From positions 1 through 40,720 of the forward strand of contig CAMBPB010000020.1 of NCBI GenBank assembly GCA_945869465.1: 40,720 nt of DNA, in the 5' to 3' direction. Below are positions 22,811 to 31,033 of this stretch, piece after piece (within the stretch, counting starts at the first letter, position 1; every line of letters begins with the position of its first letter). The notes below the pieces were generated by a model, which saw nothing but the letters and a program-made list of their open reading frames with translations, did no database searches and was not told the origin of the DNA. Both the position numbers and the translations under genes were made by a program. The stretch is from Prosthecobacter debontii (GTDB lineage Bacteria > Verrucomicrobiota > Verrucomicrobiia > Verrucomicrobiales > Akkermansiaceae).

Positions 22811-25714
22811 ATGCACAAATCCGCCAATCACACCATTCATCGAGAGCTGCCTGTTCGGATCAAGAAACCGCAGCGGAGCCGTTCGCCCATCGCGCAATTC
22901 AGCACCTTCGTTCTCATGGCCATCTCCGTATGCCTTGCTCCGGCGATGTTCGCAGCGGGGGTGAAGGATCCAACGGACGTGACTGCCGCTGTTGCCGACG
23001 CAGTCAAGGACGGTCATCTTTCCATCAGGGCGAATAACGAAAAGTTCGGCGATACCGCAGCGGGTGTTTCCAAGAAACTGCATGTCGAGTATCGCGTTGG
23101 CAGCGAAAAACTGACCCGCGATGTGCCTGAGGGCGGACAACTCGAAATTGCGGCACCCGCAGGGCAGAAGCTGGTCATCACCAAGGCGGTTTATGGCCCG
23201 GCGGACGGCTCCAAACCCATCAACGTCGGTGCCATCACCGAGGAGCCGGGTGAGGTTCTGGATTCACTTCCTGGTTTCAAAATCGAACATGTTCTCAGGG
23301 CCGATGGAGCGAAAAACGGCTCGTGGATCTGCATGGCGAAGGACCCGAAAGGGCGCTTGCTGCTTGGCGGCCAGTCGGGCCAGCCGATCACCCGCGTGAC
23401 GCTCAAGGATGGCAAGAGCGTCAAGGTCGAAATCCTGCGTATTCCCGTTAGTGAGACCATGGGCATGCTGTTCGTGGAGAATGTGCTCTATATCAATGGC
23501 AACGGCAGCCGCGGGTTCGCGCTCTATCGCTGCAAGGACACGAAAGGCGATGATAGTTACGACGACGTTGAGTTTCTCCGTGAATGGCCAGGGGGCTCCG
23601 GCGAACACGGTGCGCACGCCCTTGTGCTCGGATCGGACAAGATGCTCTATGCCGTCTGCGGCAACTTCACCGCCGTGCCCAAGGATCTCGTAGCGAGTTC
23701 TCCACACCGTAACTATGCGGATGATCTGGCACTCAAGCGCATCGAAGACGGCAACGGATTCGGCTCTGGCACCCCTCCTCCGGGCGGCTACGTGGCGCGG
23801 ATGGATCTGGATGGGAAGAACGCCGAGTTGTTTTCCGCAGGCCAGCGCAACACCTATGACATCGCATTCAACGCCGATGGCGAGTTGTTTGGATATGACA
23901 GCGACATGGAATGGGACTGGGGAAGCCCGTGGTACCGGCCGGTGCGTGTCTTTCACTCCGTGCGCGGCGGTGACCACGGATTCCGCGAGGGCGGCGCGAA
24001 GTGGCCCGAATACTATGCGGATGGTTTGCCTGCGTCAGTGAATATAGGGATCGGCTGCCCGACCGGCGTGGATTTCGGCAGCGGCGCGAAATTTCCAGTG
24101 AAATACCAGAAGGCGATGTATATCTGCGACTGGACCTACGGGCGCCTCATGGCTGTCCATCTGAAACCCGATGGAGCGACCTATGGAGGAGCTTGGGAGA
24201 ATTTCGTCGCTCCCAAGGGGTTGCACGGCAAACAGGGAAAGGCTCCGCTGAATCTAACTGACGTGCTGATTGGCGGAGACGGTTCGCTCTATTTCACCAC
24301 CGGCGGACGCGGCACGCAGGCAGACCTTTTCCGCGTCACTTACGTTGGTAGCGAAGCCGCTACTCCACTGGCGGCCGACCGACTGCGCGAAAAGGCCGGC
24401 AGCGAGGCGCGGGATTTACGCCGCAAACTGGAATCATTCAATATCAAGCCTGATTCCACAGCCGTTGATTTCGCCTGGCCGCATCTCGGCAGCGAGGACC
24501 GGTCCATTCGCTATGCGGCACGCATGGCCATTGAGCGCAATCCCGTGGCCGAGTGGCAGGCCAGAGCGCTCGGGGAGAAACACCCGGATGCCGCCTTCAC
24601 CGCGTTGCTGGCACTGGCTCGCCTCGGTGCCGCCGATGCCCAGCCCGCCATTTTCAAGGCGCTTACGTCAATTCCATTCGTAAAACTCACCGAAGAACAG
24701 ACTCTGGCAAAATTGCGTGTCTTCGAAGTGTCGATCGCGCGGCAGGGAGTGCCTGCCGGGGATGCTGCCAATCTGGTGATTGCCGATGTGGCTCCGCTCT
24801 ATCCGGCCAAGTCGGAGTTTGCCAATCGCGAACTGTGCCAGATTCTGCTAGCCGTGAATGCGCCTGATGCCGTGGCCAAAACGGTCGCCTTGATGAAGGC
24901 GGCCCAGACCCAGGAGGAGCAATTGACCTATGTGGTCGCGTTGCGGAACATCAAGACCGGTTGGACCGCGGAACTGCACCGGGATTATCTTTCCTGGTGG
25001 ACCAGCGGCCGTTCTAACAAGCACCCCGAAGCAGTCGTGCAATGGTTTGCGGATGCGGGGATCGGCTTCAACAACGGATCGAGCTTCCCGAATCTGGTGA
25101 ACAACGTATTGACGGAAGCCAAAGCTGCCATGACGCCCGCGCAAATCGCCGCCCTAGGGGACTTGAACAAACCCAAGCCCGTGACCCATCCTCCAGTCCA
25201 ACCGCGGAAGCACGTCAAGGACTGGACCACGTCCGACTTTCAGCCGCTTCTTGAAAAGGTCGGCAAGGGTCGTGATTTCGCTCGTGGGAAAGCGACCTAT
25301 GAGGCCGTCCAGTGCGCGGTTTGCCACCGATACGGCGATGAGGGAGGAGCCGTCGCTCCCGACCTGACCAATGTCGCCACCCGCTTCAAGCGGCAGGACC
25401 TGCTGGAGTCGATCACCGAACCCTCAAAGGTGGTCTCTGAGCAATATATGAACACCACTCTCAAGATGGCCGGTGGCAGGGTGGTGGTGGGTCGCATCAC
25501 TCAGGAGACGGCAGACAAGGTGGTGGTCGCAGCCAATCCCTTCGCCTCAGTCACCACCACCGTGAACAAATCGGAAATCCAGTCACGCGAGCGATCAAAA
25601 GTTTCCATCATGCCCGCTGGCTTGATCAATACTTGCACCGAGGATGAAATTCTGGACTTGTTGGCCTATCTTGAATCGATGGGTGATGCGAAGCACCCGA
25701 ACTTCAACAAATAG
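22811..25714 (+). CDS. PVC-type heme-binding protein with beta-propeller and C-terminal cytochrome domain
   Basis: A 967-residue exported protein of a class expanded in Planctomycetes and Verrucomicrobia. A hydrophobic signal segment lies at about 30-48. Residues of about 140-515 form a six-bladed beta-propeller of the sugar dehydrogenase-like type, with GSWICMAKDPKGRLLLGGQSG and GSLYFTTGGRGTQADLFRVTY. A HEAT-like helical stretch follows (about 530-760). The last 150 residues are the PVC heme-binding module, with CAVCH (Cys835, Cys838, His839) and the downstream PDLTNVATRF and DILDLLAYL-type segments (here EILDLLAYLES). A periplasmic oxidation or electron-transfer role is likely, but the substrate is unknown. 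It is a single gene on its strand; DsbD encoded nearby could keep its heme cysteines reduced. Confidence 0.88.
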   Translation: MHKSANHTIHRELPVRIKKPQRSRSPIAQFSTFVLMAISVCLAPAMFAAGVKDPTDVTAAVADAVKDGHLSIRANNEKFGDTAAGVSKKLHVEYRVGSEKLTRDVPEGGQLEIAAPAGQKLVITKAVYGPADGSKPINVGAITEEPGEVLDSLPGFKIEHVLRADGAKNGSWICMAKDPKGRLLLGGQSGQPITRVTLKDGKSVKVEILRIPVSETMGMLFVENVLYINGNGSRGFALYRCKDTKGDDSYDDVEFLREWPGGSGEHGAHALVLGSDKMLYAVCGNFTAVPKDLVASSPHRNYADDLALKRIEDGNGFGSGTPPPGGYVARMDLDGKNAELFSAGQRNTYDIAFNADGELFGYDSDMEWDWGSPWYRPVRVFHSVRGGDHGFREGGAKWPEYYADGLPASVNIGIGCPTGVDFGSGAKFPVKYQKAMYICDWTYGRLMAVHLKPDGATYGGAWENFVAPKGLHGKQGKAPLNLTDVLIGGDGSLYFTTGGRGTQADLFRVTYVGSEAATPLAADRLREKAGSEARDLRRKLESFNIKPDSTAVDFAWPHLGSEDRSIRYAARMAIERNPVAEWQARALGEKHPDAAFTALLALARLGAADAQPAIFKALTSIPFVKLTEEQTLAKLRVFEVSIARQGVPAGDAANLVIADVAPLYPAKSEFANRELCQILLAVNAPDAVAKTVALMKAAQTQEEQLTYVVALRNIKTGWTAELHRDYLSWWTSGRSNKHPEAVVQWFADAGIGFNNGSSFPNLVNNVLTEAKAAMTPAQIAALGDLNKPKPVTHPPVQPRKHVKDWTTSDFQPLLEKVGKGRDFARGKATYEAVQCAVCHRYGDEGGAVAPDLTNVATRFKRQDLLESITEPSKVVSEQYMNTTLKMAGGRVVVGRITQETADKVVVAANPFASVTTTVNKSEIQSRERSKVSIMPAGLINTCTEDEILDLLAYLESMGDAKHPNFNK

Positions 25715-25819
25715 GCTAGTGTGCCTTGCGGTGGCGATAATTGGACAGGTGGAAACGCCTCTCCCTATGGTGGTGCAGGCGGACAGCTGTTGGTTAGATC
25801 CGGGGCTTTGGTGTAGGTG

Positions 25820-26362
25820 ATGCGAACCGGCTTCAATGAACTGGTGGCGGGGGTGCTGCGGCTGTTGCGGCAGCAAGCCGAAAGCCGCAGGATTTCGCTG
25901 TCTTGCGGGTTGGGCGAGGAATTGCCGCCGATTCTAGTGGACCCGGTGGAACTGAGCCAAATCATCCACAATGGGGTGCGCAATGCGTTCGATGCTTGCT
26001 CGGAGTGTCCACAGGAACGGAGGATGGTCACCGCGACCACCCGCCATATTGTCGGAGAGGGCGCCGAATGGGGCGTCAGCGACACTGGCTCGGGGATCGC
26101 TCCGGAGGTCATGGACTGGCTGTTCGCGCCGTTTTTCAGCACCAAACCGGAAGGACTGGGGATGGGGCTGCGCCTCAGCCGGACCATCGTCGAGGCGTAC
26201 GGCGGCACCAGCGAGGCCTGTAACAACTCGGATCGGATTGGCGCGTCGTTTCGAGTGATCCTGCCGATCCTTGGGGAGTCGGATGAAAACCAGGCGCTTA
26301 TACCAAAGTATAACGCCATCGGAGGCGATGGATCTGGCCTTTCCGAGCACCGCACCGCTTAA
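25820..26362 (+). CDS. Truncated histidine kinase: ATP-binding domain without phospho-accepting His domain
   Basis: A 180-residue protein consisting of a HATPase_c domain alone. The N-box is at about 49-58 (IHNGVRNAFDA), the G1 box is SDTGSGIAPEV (about 87-97), the F box LFAPFFSTKPEG and the G2 box GLGMGLRLSRTIVE (about 112-125). The dimerisation/phosphotransfer helix with its H-box is absent: a stop lies just upstream (25814-25816) and the 99 nt before that show no kinase-like sequence. A GTG at 25817 could also start it. It lies 14 nt before a response regulator gene, so the two are probably co-transcribed. It may be a relic, or an ATPase module that works with a separate His-containing partner. 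Confidence 0.75.
   Translation: MRTGFNELVAGVLRLLRQQAESRRISLSCGLGEELPPILVDPVELSQIIHNGVRNAFDACSECPQERRMVTATTRHIVGEGAEWGVSDTGSGIAPEVMDWLFAPFFSTKPEGLGMGLRLSRTIVEAYGGTSEACNNSDRIGASFRVILPILGESDENQALIPKYNAIGGDGSGLSEHRTA
26298..26313. promoter_or_regulatory. Palindromic motif upstream of the response regulator gene
   Basis: TTATAC-CAAA-GTATAA, a perfect 6-bp inverted repeat with a 4-nt centre, inside the 3' end of the kinase gene and 63 nt before the regulator start. A near-identical copy lies after the regulator gene. It is strikingly AT-rich for this coding region. It could be a binding site for the LuxR-type HTH of the adjacent regulator. Confidence 0.5.
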
Positions 26363-26376
26363 CCCTCCCACGCTGC

Positions 26377-27081
26377 ATGGATGAATCAAAGAATCGGGAA
26401 TCCGCTCCTCCGTTCCGAAATAGCGACGATGGGGACGATGGGGACGATGGGGACGACGAGCCCACCGACGAGGATCATGTGGTATTGGTATTGGATGACG
26501 ACGCATTCATCCTCAAAGGATTGGACCGCCTGCTCACGAGTCACGGATATCGGGTCAAATTGTTTGCCAATCCGGAGGATTTTTTCGAGGCAGGTTTGCC
26601 CTTGGTGCCGGCCTGCCTGCTGTTGGACAATCATTTGGGCAATGGCATGAGCGGCTTGCAGGTCCATGCGGAGTTGCAACGACTGGGGTGGGAAATCCCG
26701 ACGGTATTTCTTACCGCGCACTGGGACATCCGGATGGTGGTCAACGTGATGCGCGCCGGGGCGGATGGCTTCCTGATCAAACCCTACGATGCCATGGAAT
26801 TGATGGCGACGGTGGCACTGGCCTTGCAACGGGCGCGTGCCGTGGTGCGGAAAGGAGCGACGGAAACCGAAGCCCGCAACCGGGCCGCCACCCTGACCGC
26901 CCGCGAACGGGAAATCGTGTGCCTAGTCATCAAGGGATTGTTCAACAAGGAAATCGCCGATCAACTCTCCCTTGCATTGGTCACCGTGAAGGTCCATCGC
27001 GGCCGCGCCATGCGAAAGTTGGGCGCGGGCAATCCCGCCGAATTGGCCCAAATCTCGGCGCTTGCCGGTGTCTCGCGCTAG
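26377..27081 (+). CDS. FixJ/LuxR-family response regulator
   Basis: A 234-residue two-component response regulator. An unusual acidic N-terminal extension (about 1-33) contains DDGDDGDDGDDE. The receiver domain spans about 34-155, with the acidic pocket Asp40-Asp42, phospho-acceptor Asp84 (LLLDNHLG), Thr113 (FLTAH) and Lys135 (IKPYD), all canonical. The C-terminal LuxR-type HTH begins at about 172 (LTAREREIVCLVIKGLFNKEIADQLSLALVTVKVHRGRAMRKL). This architecture is that of FixJ/NodW-type activators. It follows a truncated kinase gene by 14 nt, and a TTATAC-CAAA-GTRTAA palindrome occurs on both sides, which suggests autoregulation. The target genes are unknown. Confidence 0.92.
   Translation: MDESKNRESAPPFRNSDDGDDGDDGDDEPTDEDHVVLVLDDDAFILKGLDRLLTSHGYRVKLFANPEDFFEAGLPLVPACLLLDNHLGNGMSGLQVHAELQRLGWEIPTVFLTAHWDIRMVVNVMRAGADGFLIKPYDAMELMATVALALQRARAVVRKGATETEARNRAATLTAREREIVCLVIKGLFNKEIADQLSLALVTVKVHRGRAMRKLGAGNPAELAQISALAGVSR
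26425..26460 (+). repeat. 9-bp tandem repeat in the response regulator gene
   Basis: Three perfect copies of GACGATGGG followed by a diverged fourth unit, GACGACGAG. The unit is in frame and encodes Asp-Asp-Gly, forming the acidic N-terminal extension. Copy-number change would lengthen or shorten the extension without a frameshift. Confidence 0.85.
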
Positions 27082-27143
27082 TCAGTCGTCACCCGCCAGA
27101 TGGTGCGCGCCCCTCCGTCTCACCGCGTTGAGTCGGAAGCGGA

Positions 27144-27159
27144 TTATACCAAAGTGTAA
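27144..27159. promoter_or_regulatory. Second copy of the palindromic motif, downstream of the response regulator
   Basis: TTATAC-CAAA-GTGTAA, one mismatch from the upstream copy, 62 nt after the regulator stop. It lies in the 268-nt gap 27082-27349, which otherwise shows only a short GC palindrome (GCCCGCGCGGGC at 27226-27237) and no gene. No promoter-proximal gene follows on the plus strand, so if it is an operator its target is unclear. Confidence 0.45.
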
Positions 27160-27349
27160 TTTACGGCTGACCATTTTTTCGATAATTTCTGAGTCGGGGA
27201 TCAATCCGAGCGAGCGAGTAAAACCGCCCGCGCGGGCAGCCTTTCGCGAAGGCGCAGAAGACTACCCCCTGAAAAATTGAGTGCAAAACTGCCGGGTGGT
27301 GTGGCTATAACCTCACCGCAAGCGATCACCAGATCGGCCATTCGGTATT

Positions 27350-28222
27350 TCACTTCAGCGACTCAAGCGCCTCTTGCAGGGGCACGGTTTGGCGCTGGCG
27401 ATCCAGAAAGAAGCACACTTCCGAGTATCCGGCCTCACGCAGGAGATGGAGAGCGGCGGCATAGCCATCCCCGACGCGTTCGGGAACATGGGCATCCGCG
27501 CCGATGACCACCGGGATGCCACGATCACGCATCAGGACCAATTGGGAAAACGACGGGTTCATTTCCGGCAGCGATTTCTGCACGCCGCTGGTGTTGAGTT
27601 CCATGGCCACGCCGGTGGCGGCGATGCGGTCGAGGGCGCGCTCAATGTGCGGACGCAGGCGTGCGAAATTCCAATCGGCGGGGGACTCGTTTTTGATGAG
27701 GTCCGGGTGGGCGAGGGTGTCGAAGAGGCCGCTTTCCGCGGACTGGGCGAGGTGTTCGAAGTAGAGTTCCTGATAGCGGTGAACGTCGCCGGTGTAATAC
27801 AACTTCCGGTAGTCGGAAACCTGATAGTGGATCGAGCCAAGCACATGGCTGAGCGGGACGCGGGCGTGGAGTTGTTCCAACCATGGCTCGACGCCGGGGT
27901 AAAAATCGCTTTCCAGGCCGAGGCGCACGTCAAGCCTGCCGGCGAAGGCGGCGCGGGTGGCGGCGATCATGGCCACGTAGTCATCGAATTGTTCGGGTGC
28001 CATGCGCACGTGGGCCGAGAATCCGCCGGGCAGGGGGCAATGACAGGTGAAGGTGATGCCTTTGAGGCCGCGGGCGAGGGCGACTTCGGCATACTCGTCC
28101 GGTTCGCCGAACGCATGTTTGCACAGCGGGGTGTGGCAGTGGGATTCGTAGAGCAGCGGCGCGGGCGGCGGGTGCGGGGTGGCGGCGGCGGAGTCGCGCG
28201 GTTGCATGGTGTCAAGATTCAC
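27350..28222 (-). CDS. PHP-family histidinol-phosphatase
   Basis: A 290-residue PHP-domain metallophosphatase of the HisK/HisJ type that hydrolyses histidinol phosphate, the penultimate reaction sequence of histidine synthesis. Metal ligands are visible in ESHCHTPLCKHA (His28, His30, His36), in GLESDFYPG, in GSIHYQV, in LAHPDLIK and in the C-terminal GADAHVPERVG. The GTG start at 28222 overlaps the stop of the upstream methyltransferase (GTGA), giving translational coupling; ATG 28207 is an alternative. No other his genes are in the window. Related PHP phosphatases can act on other phosphoesters, so histidinol phosphate is the likely but not certain substrate. Confidence 0.85.
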   Translation of the reverse strand: MNLDTMQPRDSAAATPHPPPAPLLYESHCHTPLCKHAFGEPDEYAEVALARGLKGITFTCHCPLPGGFSAHVRMAPEQFDDYVAMIAATRAAFAGRLDVRLGLESDFYPGVEPWLEQLHARVPLSHVLGSIHYQVSDYRKLYYTGDVHRYQELYFEHLAQSAESGLFDTLAHPDLIKNESPADWNFARLRPHIERALDRIAATGVAMELNTSGVQKSLPEMNPSFSQLVLMRDRGIPVVIGADAHVPERVGDGYAAALHLLREAGYSEVCFFLDRQRQTVPLQEALESLK

Positions 28223-29034
28223 GGGCGCGGCATCCTCATCGCTTTCAGCGCGATGAAAAGCGGGAACTCTTCGGCGGCGCGGTGTTCGGCCTTGCTGAAG
28301 GGACCGCTGGCCTGGGACCGGCGGTGGCTGTAAAGCTCCTCGCAGGCGAGCACGGCCAGGCCGCCCTCGCCCATCGAGGTGAGCAACTCGGCCAGCGGGC
28401 GGTGATGGAAAACGGTTAGCTCGCCGGTGCCTTTGCCCGGATGGGTGGTGATGGGGATTTCCAGCGGTGTGCCATAGCCGTCAACCCTGCGGTATTGGAT
28501 CTTCTGGTCGCCATCCCAACCCCAATGGGTTTTCCGCGGAATGCGGAAACACGGGTGCATGAACACAAACACCGCGCGGCCGCCCGGTTTGATCGATCGG
28601 GCGACGTTGGAAAACAGCGCCACCGCATCCGCCACATCGTGAACTGCCATCAGGCAGGCCGCCGCGTCGTAGCTCCCATCCGCCCACGCACCGGGCTGGC
28701 AGACATCGGCCACGATCCATGAAACGCGCGGGTCCGTGCCATGGCGGGACTTCGCCGCCTCGATCAACCGCGGACTGGCATCCACGCCGGTGAAGCTGCC
28801 GATCCCGGCCTCCAACAACGGTCTAACGAGTACTCCCTGGCCGCAGCAAATATCGATCACCGACTCGCCGGGCCTGGCATCGAGCATCCGCAGCGCGGCG
28901 GGAAGGATGACGTTCTTGTGATAGTCCGAGCCGGCCTCGCCGACCAGTTTGTCATACCACGCGGCCACCGGATCCCAACCGCGGTCCCCCGTCGGCGGCT
29001 GCGGTTTTTGAAACGGTCGGCGTGGCGGAGGCAT
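28219..29034 (-). CDS. Class I SAM-dependent methyltransferase
   Basis: A 271-residue protein with a Rossmann-type methyltransferase fold. Motif I is VIDICCGQGVLVRPLLEAG, the acidic end of strand 2 is FTGVDASPRLIEAA, motif II-like WIVADVCQP and motif III SIKPGGRAVFVFMHPCF. It resembles small-molecule or quinone-type methyltransferases, but the acceptor cannot be told. I chose ATG 29034 (MPPPRR); the frame continues upstream only through a 7-bp tandem repeat, whose translation is not protein-like. The stop overlaps the start of the histidinol-phosphatase gene. It is part of a leftward same-strand run. Confidence 0.86.
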   Translation of the reverse strand: MPPPRRPFQKPQPPTGDRGWDPVAAWYDKLVGEAGSDYHKNVILPAALRMLDARPGESVIDICCGQGVLVRPLLEAGIGSFTGVDASPRLIEAAKSRHGTDPRVSWIVADVCQPGAWADGSYDAAACLMAVHDVADAVALFSNVARSIKPGGRAVFVFMHPCFRIPRKTHWGWDGDQKIQYRRVDGYGTPLEIPITTHPGKGTGELTVFHHRPLAELLTSMGEGGLAVLACEELYSHRRSQASGPFSKAEHRAAEEFPLFIALKAMRMPRP

Positions 29035-29044
29035 GGTAATTGAG

Positions 29045-29107
29045 TATTGGATATTGGATATTGAATATTGGTGGAGAGGGGCTCTTCTTTTAGCTATCAA
29101 CTCTCAA
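29045..29107. repeat. Two 7-bp-period tandem repeats in one intergenic gap
   Basis: At 29045-29072 there are four copies of TATTGRW-type 7-mers (TATTGGA, TATTGGA, TATTGAA, TATTGGT). At 29094-29107 there are two 7-mers (CTATCAA, CTCTCAA). They fill most of the 73-nt gap between the methyltransferase and the OmpA-like gene and would lie in the leader of the methyltransferase message. Both are AT-rich against GC-rich surroundings. Confidence 0.75.
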
Positions 29108-30289
29108 CTATTTCTTCCGGATGCGCCAGATTTCCACGAGTTGGTTGCGCTCCGGAACGCTGCTGCTGAAGCGATCGGTCTGGCCTAGATAGACCGCTTG
29201 GACGACTTGGCCGGGGCGTTTGACGGAGACAAACAGCTGCGCGGCGGCAGTCGCGCGATCGGAGGACAAGGTTTGGTTTTTATCGAGGTTGCCGGTTTCC
29301 GAGGCATAGCCGATGGCCATCACGAGATCGCCATCAGGGATTTCCGCGACGAGGTTGCGGATCGATTCTTCGTCGGCGGGATTCAGGCCGCTGGAACCGG
29401 TGGCGAAGTTGAGGGTGTGGAGACGGTTCGCGCCGAGCGTCGCCGCCAAACCGCTATAGGCGGCGGTGAGTTCCGCTTCCGGGCGGTTTTCCAATAGCCG
29501 GAGATTGCGAAACAATGCGACGGCGGCGGGCAGCAACTCGTTTTCCGAGCTTGCGAACAACTTGGATTTCGAGACTTCCCCCTCGAGTTCTTTTACCTTG
29601 GCTTCGAAAAATTCCTTGGCCCGTAGGGTTTCCTCGAAGCGTCGTTTGAGGTCGGCGAAATCATCCGTTGAAACCCCCTGGGCCTTGGCGGCTAAGTCCT
29701 GACGCACCGTATTGAGCTCTGCCGCAAGCGCGTCGCGCTGGGATTTCAGGGCCTCCAGATCAGGCCGGAGAAGATCGACTTGCGAGCCATTCACCAGCGC
29801 GCGCTGCAATTCGCCCTGAAGGCGGGCGCTTTCTGCGGCGAGGCTTTGGCGGAGTTGCTCGGAACGGAGCAGTTCCGTGCTCTTTGCCGCCAGCTCGGCA
29901 TCCTTTCCAGTCAGCATCGCTTCGAAACTGCCAGCCAGCGCCACCATGGTGTCAGCGTCCTTCTTCAAGCGGGTTGCGACCTCATCAACCGGCTCGGCCA
30001 ATCCCTCCCGCGGACGAAGGCCCATGGCCATGCGGCGGGCATTGATGTCGGCCTCGGCGGCGCTGATTTGCGCCTTCAACACCCTCAGTTCGTCGGCATC
30101 CGGAGACGCCGCGCCCTTGTCTCCACGCAGAGTGATCATCACCAGAAACCCAAGCAACGCGATGATGAGCAACGCCAGAATGACGGCGGGCGGCACGGTG
30201 GATTTGGGAGCCGTAACGGCCACGGGGGACTCGTGCGCGTGCGCCGCGGCGGCTTCCGGATGATCGATGGGCGGTTTTTCCTCAGCCAT
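29108..30289 (-). CDS. Membrane-anchored coiled-coil protein with OmpA-like C-terminal domain
   Basis: A 393-residue protein. A cytoplasmic Pro/Ala-rich head (1-32) precedes one membrane span (about 33-54). A long Ala/Leu/Glu-rich coiled coil (about 65-260) leads to a C-terminal OmpA/MotB-like domain (about 290-393), recognised by LHTLNFATGSSGLNPADEESIRNL, the ASETGNLDKNQTLSSDRATAAAQLF helix and a final VPERNQLVEIW strand. Such domains usually bind peptidoglycan, though the canonical NxxLSxxRA here reads NQTLSSDRAT, which matches well. The start is ATG 30289 (MAEEKPP), because the extra 12 upstream residues lack support. It probably spans the periplasm from inner membrane to cell wall; the partner is unknown. 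Confidence 0.8.
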   Translation of the reverse strand: MAEEKPPIDHPEAAAAHAHESPVAVTAPKSTVPPAVILALLIIALLGFLVMITLRGDKGAASPDADELRVLKAQISAAEADINARRMAMGLRPREGLAEPVDEVATRLKKDADTMVALAGSFEAMLTGKDAELAAKSTELLRSEQLRQSLAAESARLQGELQRALVNGSQVDLLRPDLEALKSQRDALAAELNTVRQDLAAKAQGVSTDDFADLKRRFEETLRAKEFFEAKVKELEGEVSKSKLFASSENELLPAAVALFRNLRLLENRPEAELTAAYSGLAATLGANRLHTLNFATGSSGLNPADEESIRNLVAEIPDGDLVMAIGYASETGNLDKNQTLSSDRATAAAQLFVSVKRPGQVVQAVYLGQTDRFSSSVPERNQLVEIWRIRKK

Positions 30290-30364
30290 GGGCGGAGGTT
30301 GCCCGCTCCAGACGGCGGGTGTCAATGCGCCGTCAGCCCTGGCGCCTCAATTCCGGACGTTTTG

Positions 30365-31000
30365 TCATCGTCTGGTGATCAGGCGCAGGAAATCCGCAGG
30401 TTGATCGAACAGGTAATCCGGCGACGCGGCCGCGAGGGCTTCGCGCGAATTGAATCCCCAAGTCACGGCGGCGATCGGAATGCCGGCTTTCTGCGAGGCC
30501 TTCACGTCGCGCAGCTCGTCGCCGATGTAGAGGATTTGCTCGGCGCGCAGCGAAAACGTTTTGCGGATGGCCTTGAGGTGCTTCGCTTTGCTGGTGAGTT
30601 TGGAGGTCGAGGAGATGAAATCAAAATGCTCGCGGAGTCCATGGGTCCGCAGGAACGCATCCACGTTGGGGGTGGCGTTGGACGTGAGGATCCCGAAACT
30701 GTCCACATGCCGGCGCAGTTCGACGAGCACCTCGCCCATGCCCGCGATCATCGGCAGCCGCGTGATGTTGCCGCGCATCAGCCCGGTGCCCCGTGAAATC
30801 AGCGCCGGGACCCGCCGCTTCGGGATCTTCAAATGGTCGAGCAATTGTTTGAGCGACAGGTGGCGCAATTGCTTCAGCTCGTGCTCGGCCACCTGCCGGA
30901 TCCCGTAATCCGGCGCGATCTGGTTGAAAATGCGGCGCGTCTCACCCAGCGTGTCGGCGATGGTGCCGTCAAAATCGAAAACCAAGGTGCGATAGATCAT
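30365..31000 (-). CDS. HAD-superfamily phosphatase (phosphoglycolate phosphatase-like)
   Basis: A 211-residue HAD hydrolase. Motif I is FDFDGTIADT with the nucleophile Asp, motif II ILTSNAT, motif III the Lys in SKAKHLKAI, and motif IV YIGDELRDVKAS. The helical cap inserted after motif I places it with Gph/PpaX-type subclass I enzymes. The start at ATG 31000 is preceded by GGAG about 9 nt upstream. It follows tsaD by 33 nt on the same strand and is probably co-transcribed with it. The physiological substrate (phosphoglycolate or another small phosphoester) cannot be determined from the sequence. Confidence 0.87.
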   Translation of the reverse strand: MIYRTLVFDFDGTIADTLGETRRIFNQIAPDYGIRQVAEHELKQLRHLSLKQLLDHLKIPKRRVPALISRGTGLMRGNITRLPMIAGMGEVLVELRRHVDSFGILTSNATPNVDAFLRTHGLREHFDFISSTSKLTSKAKHLKAIRKTFSLRAEQILYIGDELRDVKASQKAGIPIAAVTWGFNSREALAAASPDYLFDQPADFLRLITRR

Positions 31001-31033
31001 CAGGGTTGCTCCTATCAAGCACACGCCGGACCG

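Noticed and set aside
27277..27507. Small plus-strand ORF near the end of the histidinol-phosphatase gene
   Set aside because: More than half overlaps the phosphatase antisense and the sequence shows no protein features.
27374..28333. 319-codon plus-strand frame opposite the histidinol-phosphatase gene
   Set aside because: The minus strand carries all PHP metal motifs; the opposite frame is compositionally a shadow.
29045..29107. Possible CRISPR-like array
   Set aside because: Units are 7 bp with no spacers; they are simple tandem repeats.
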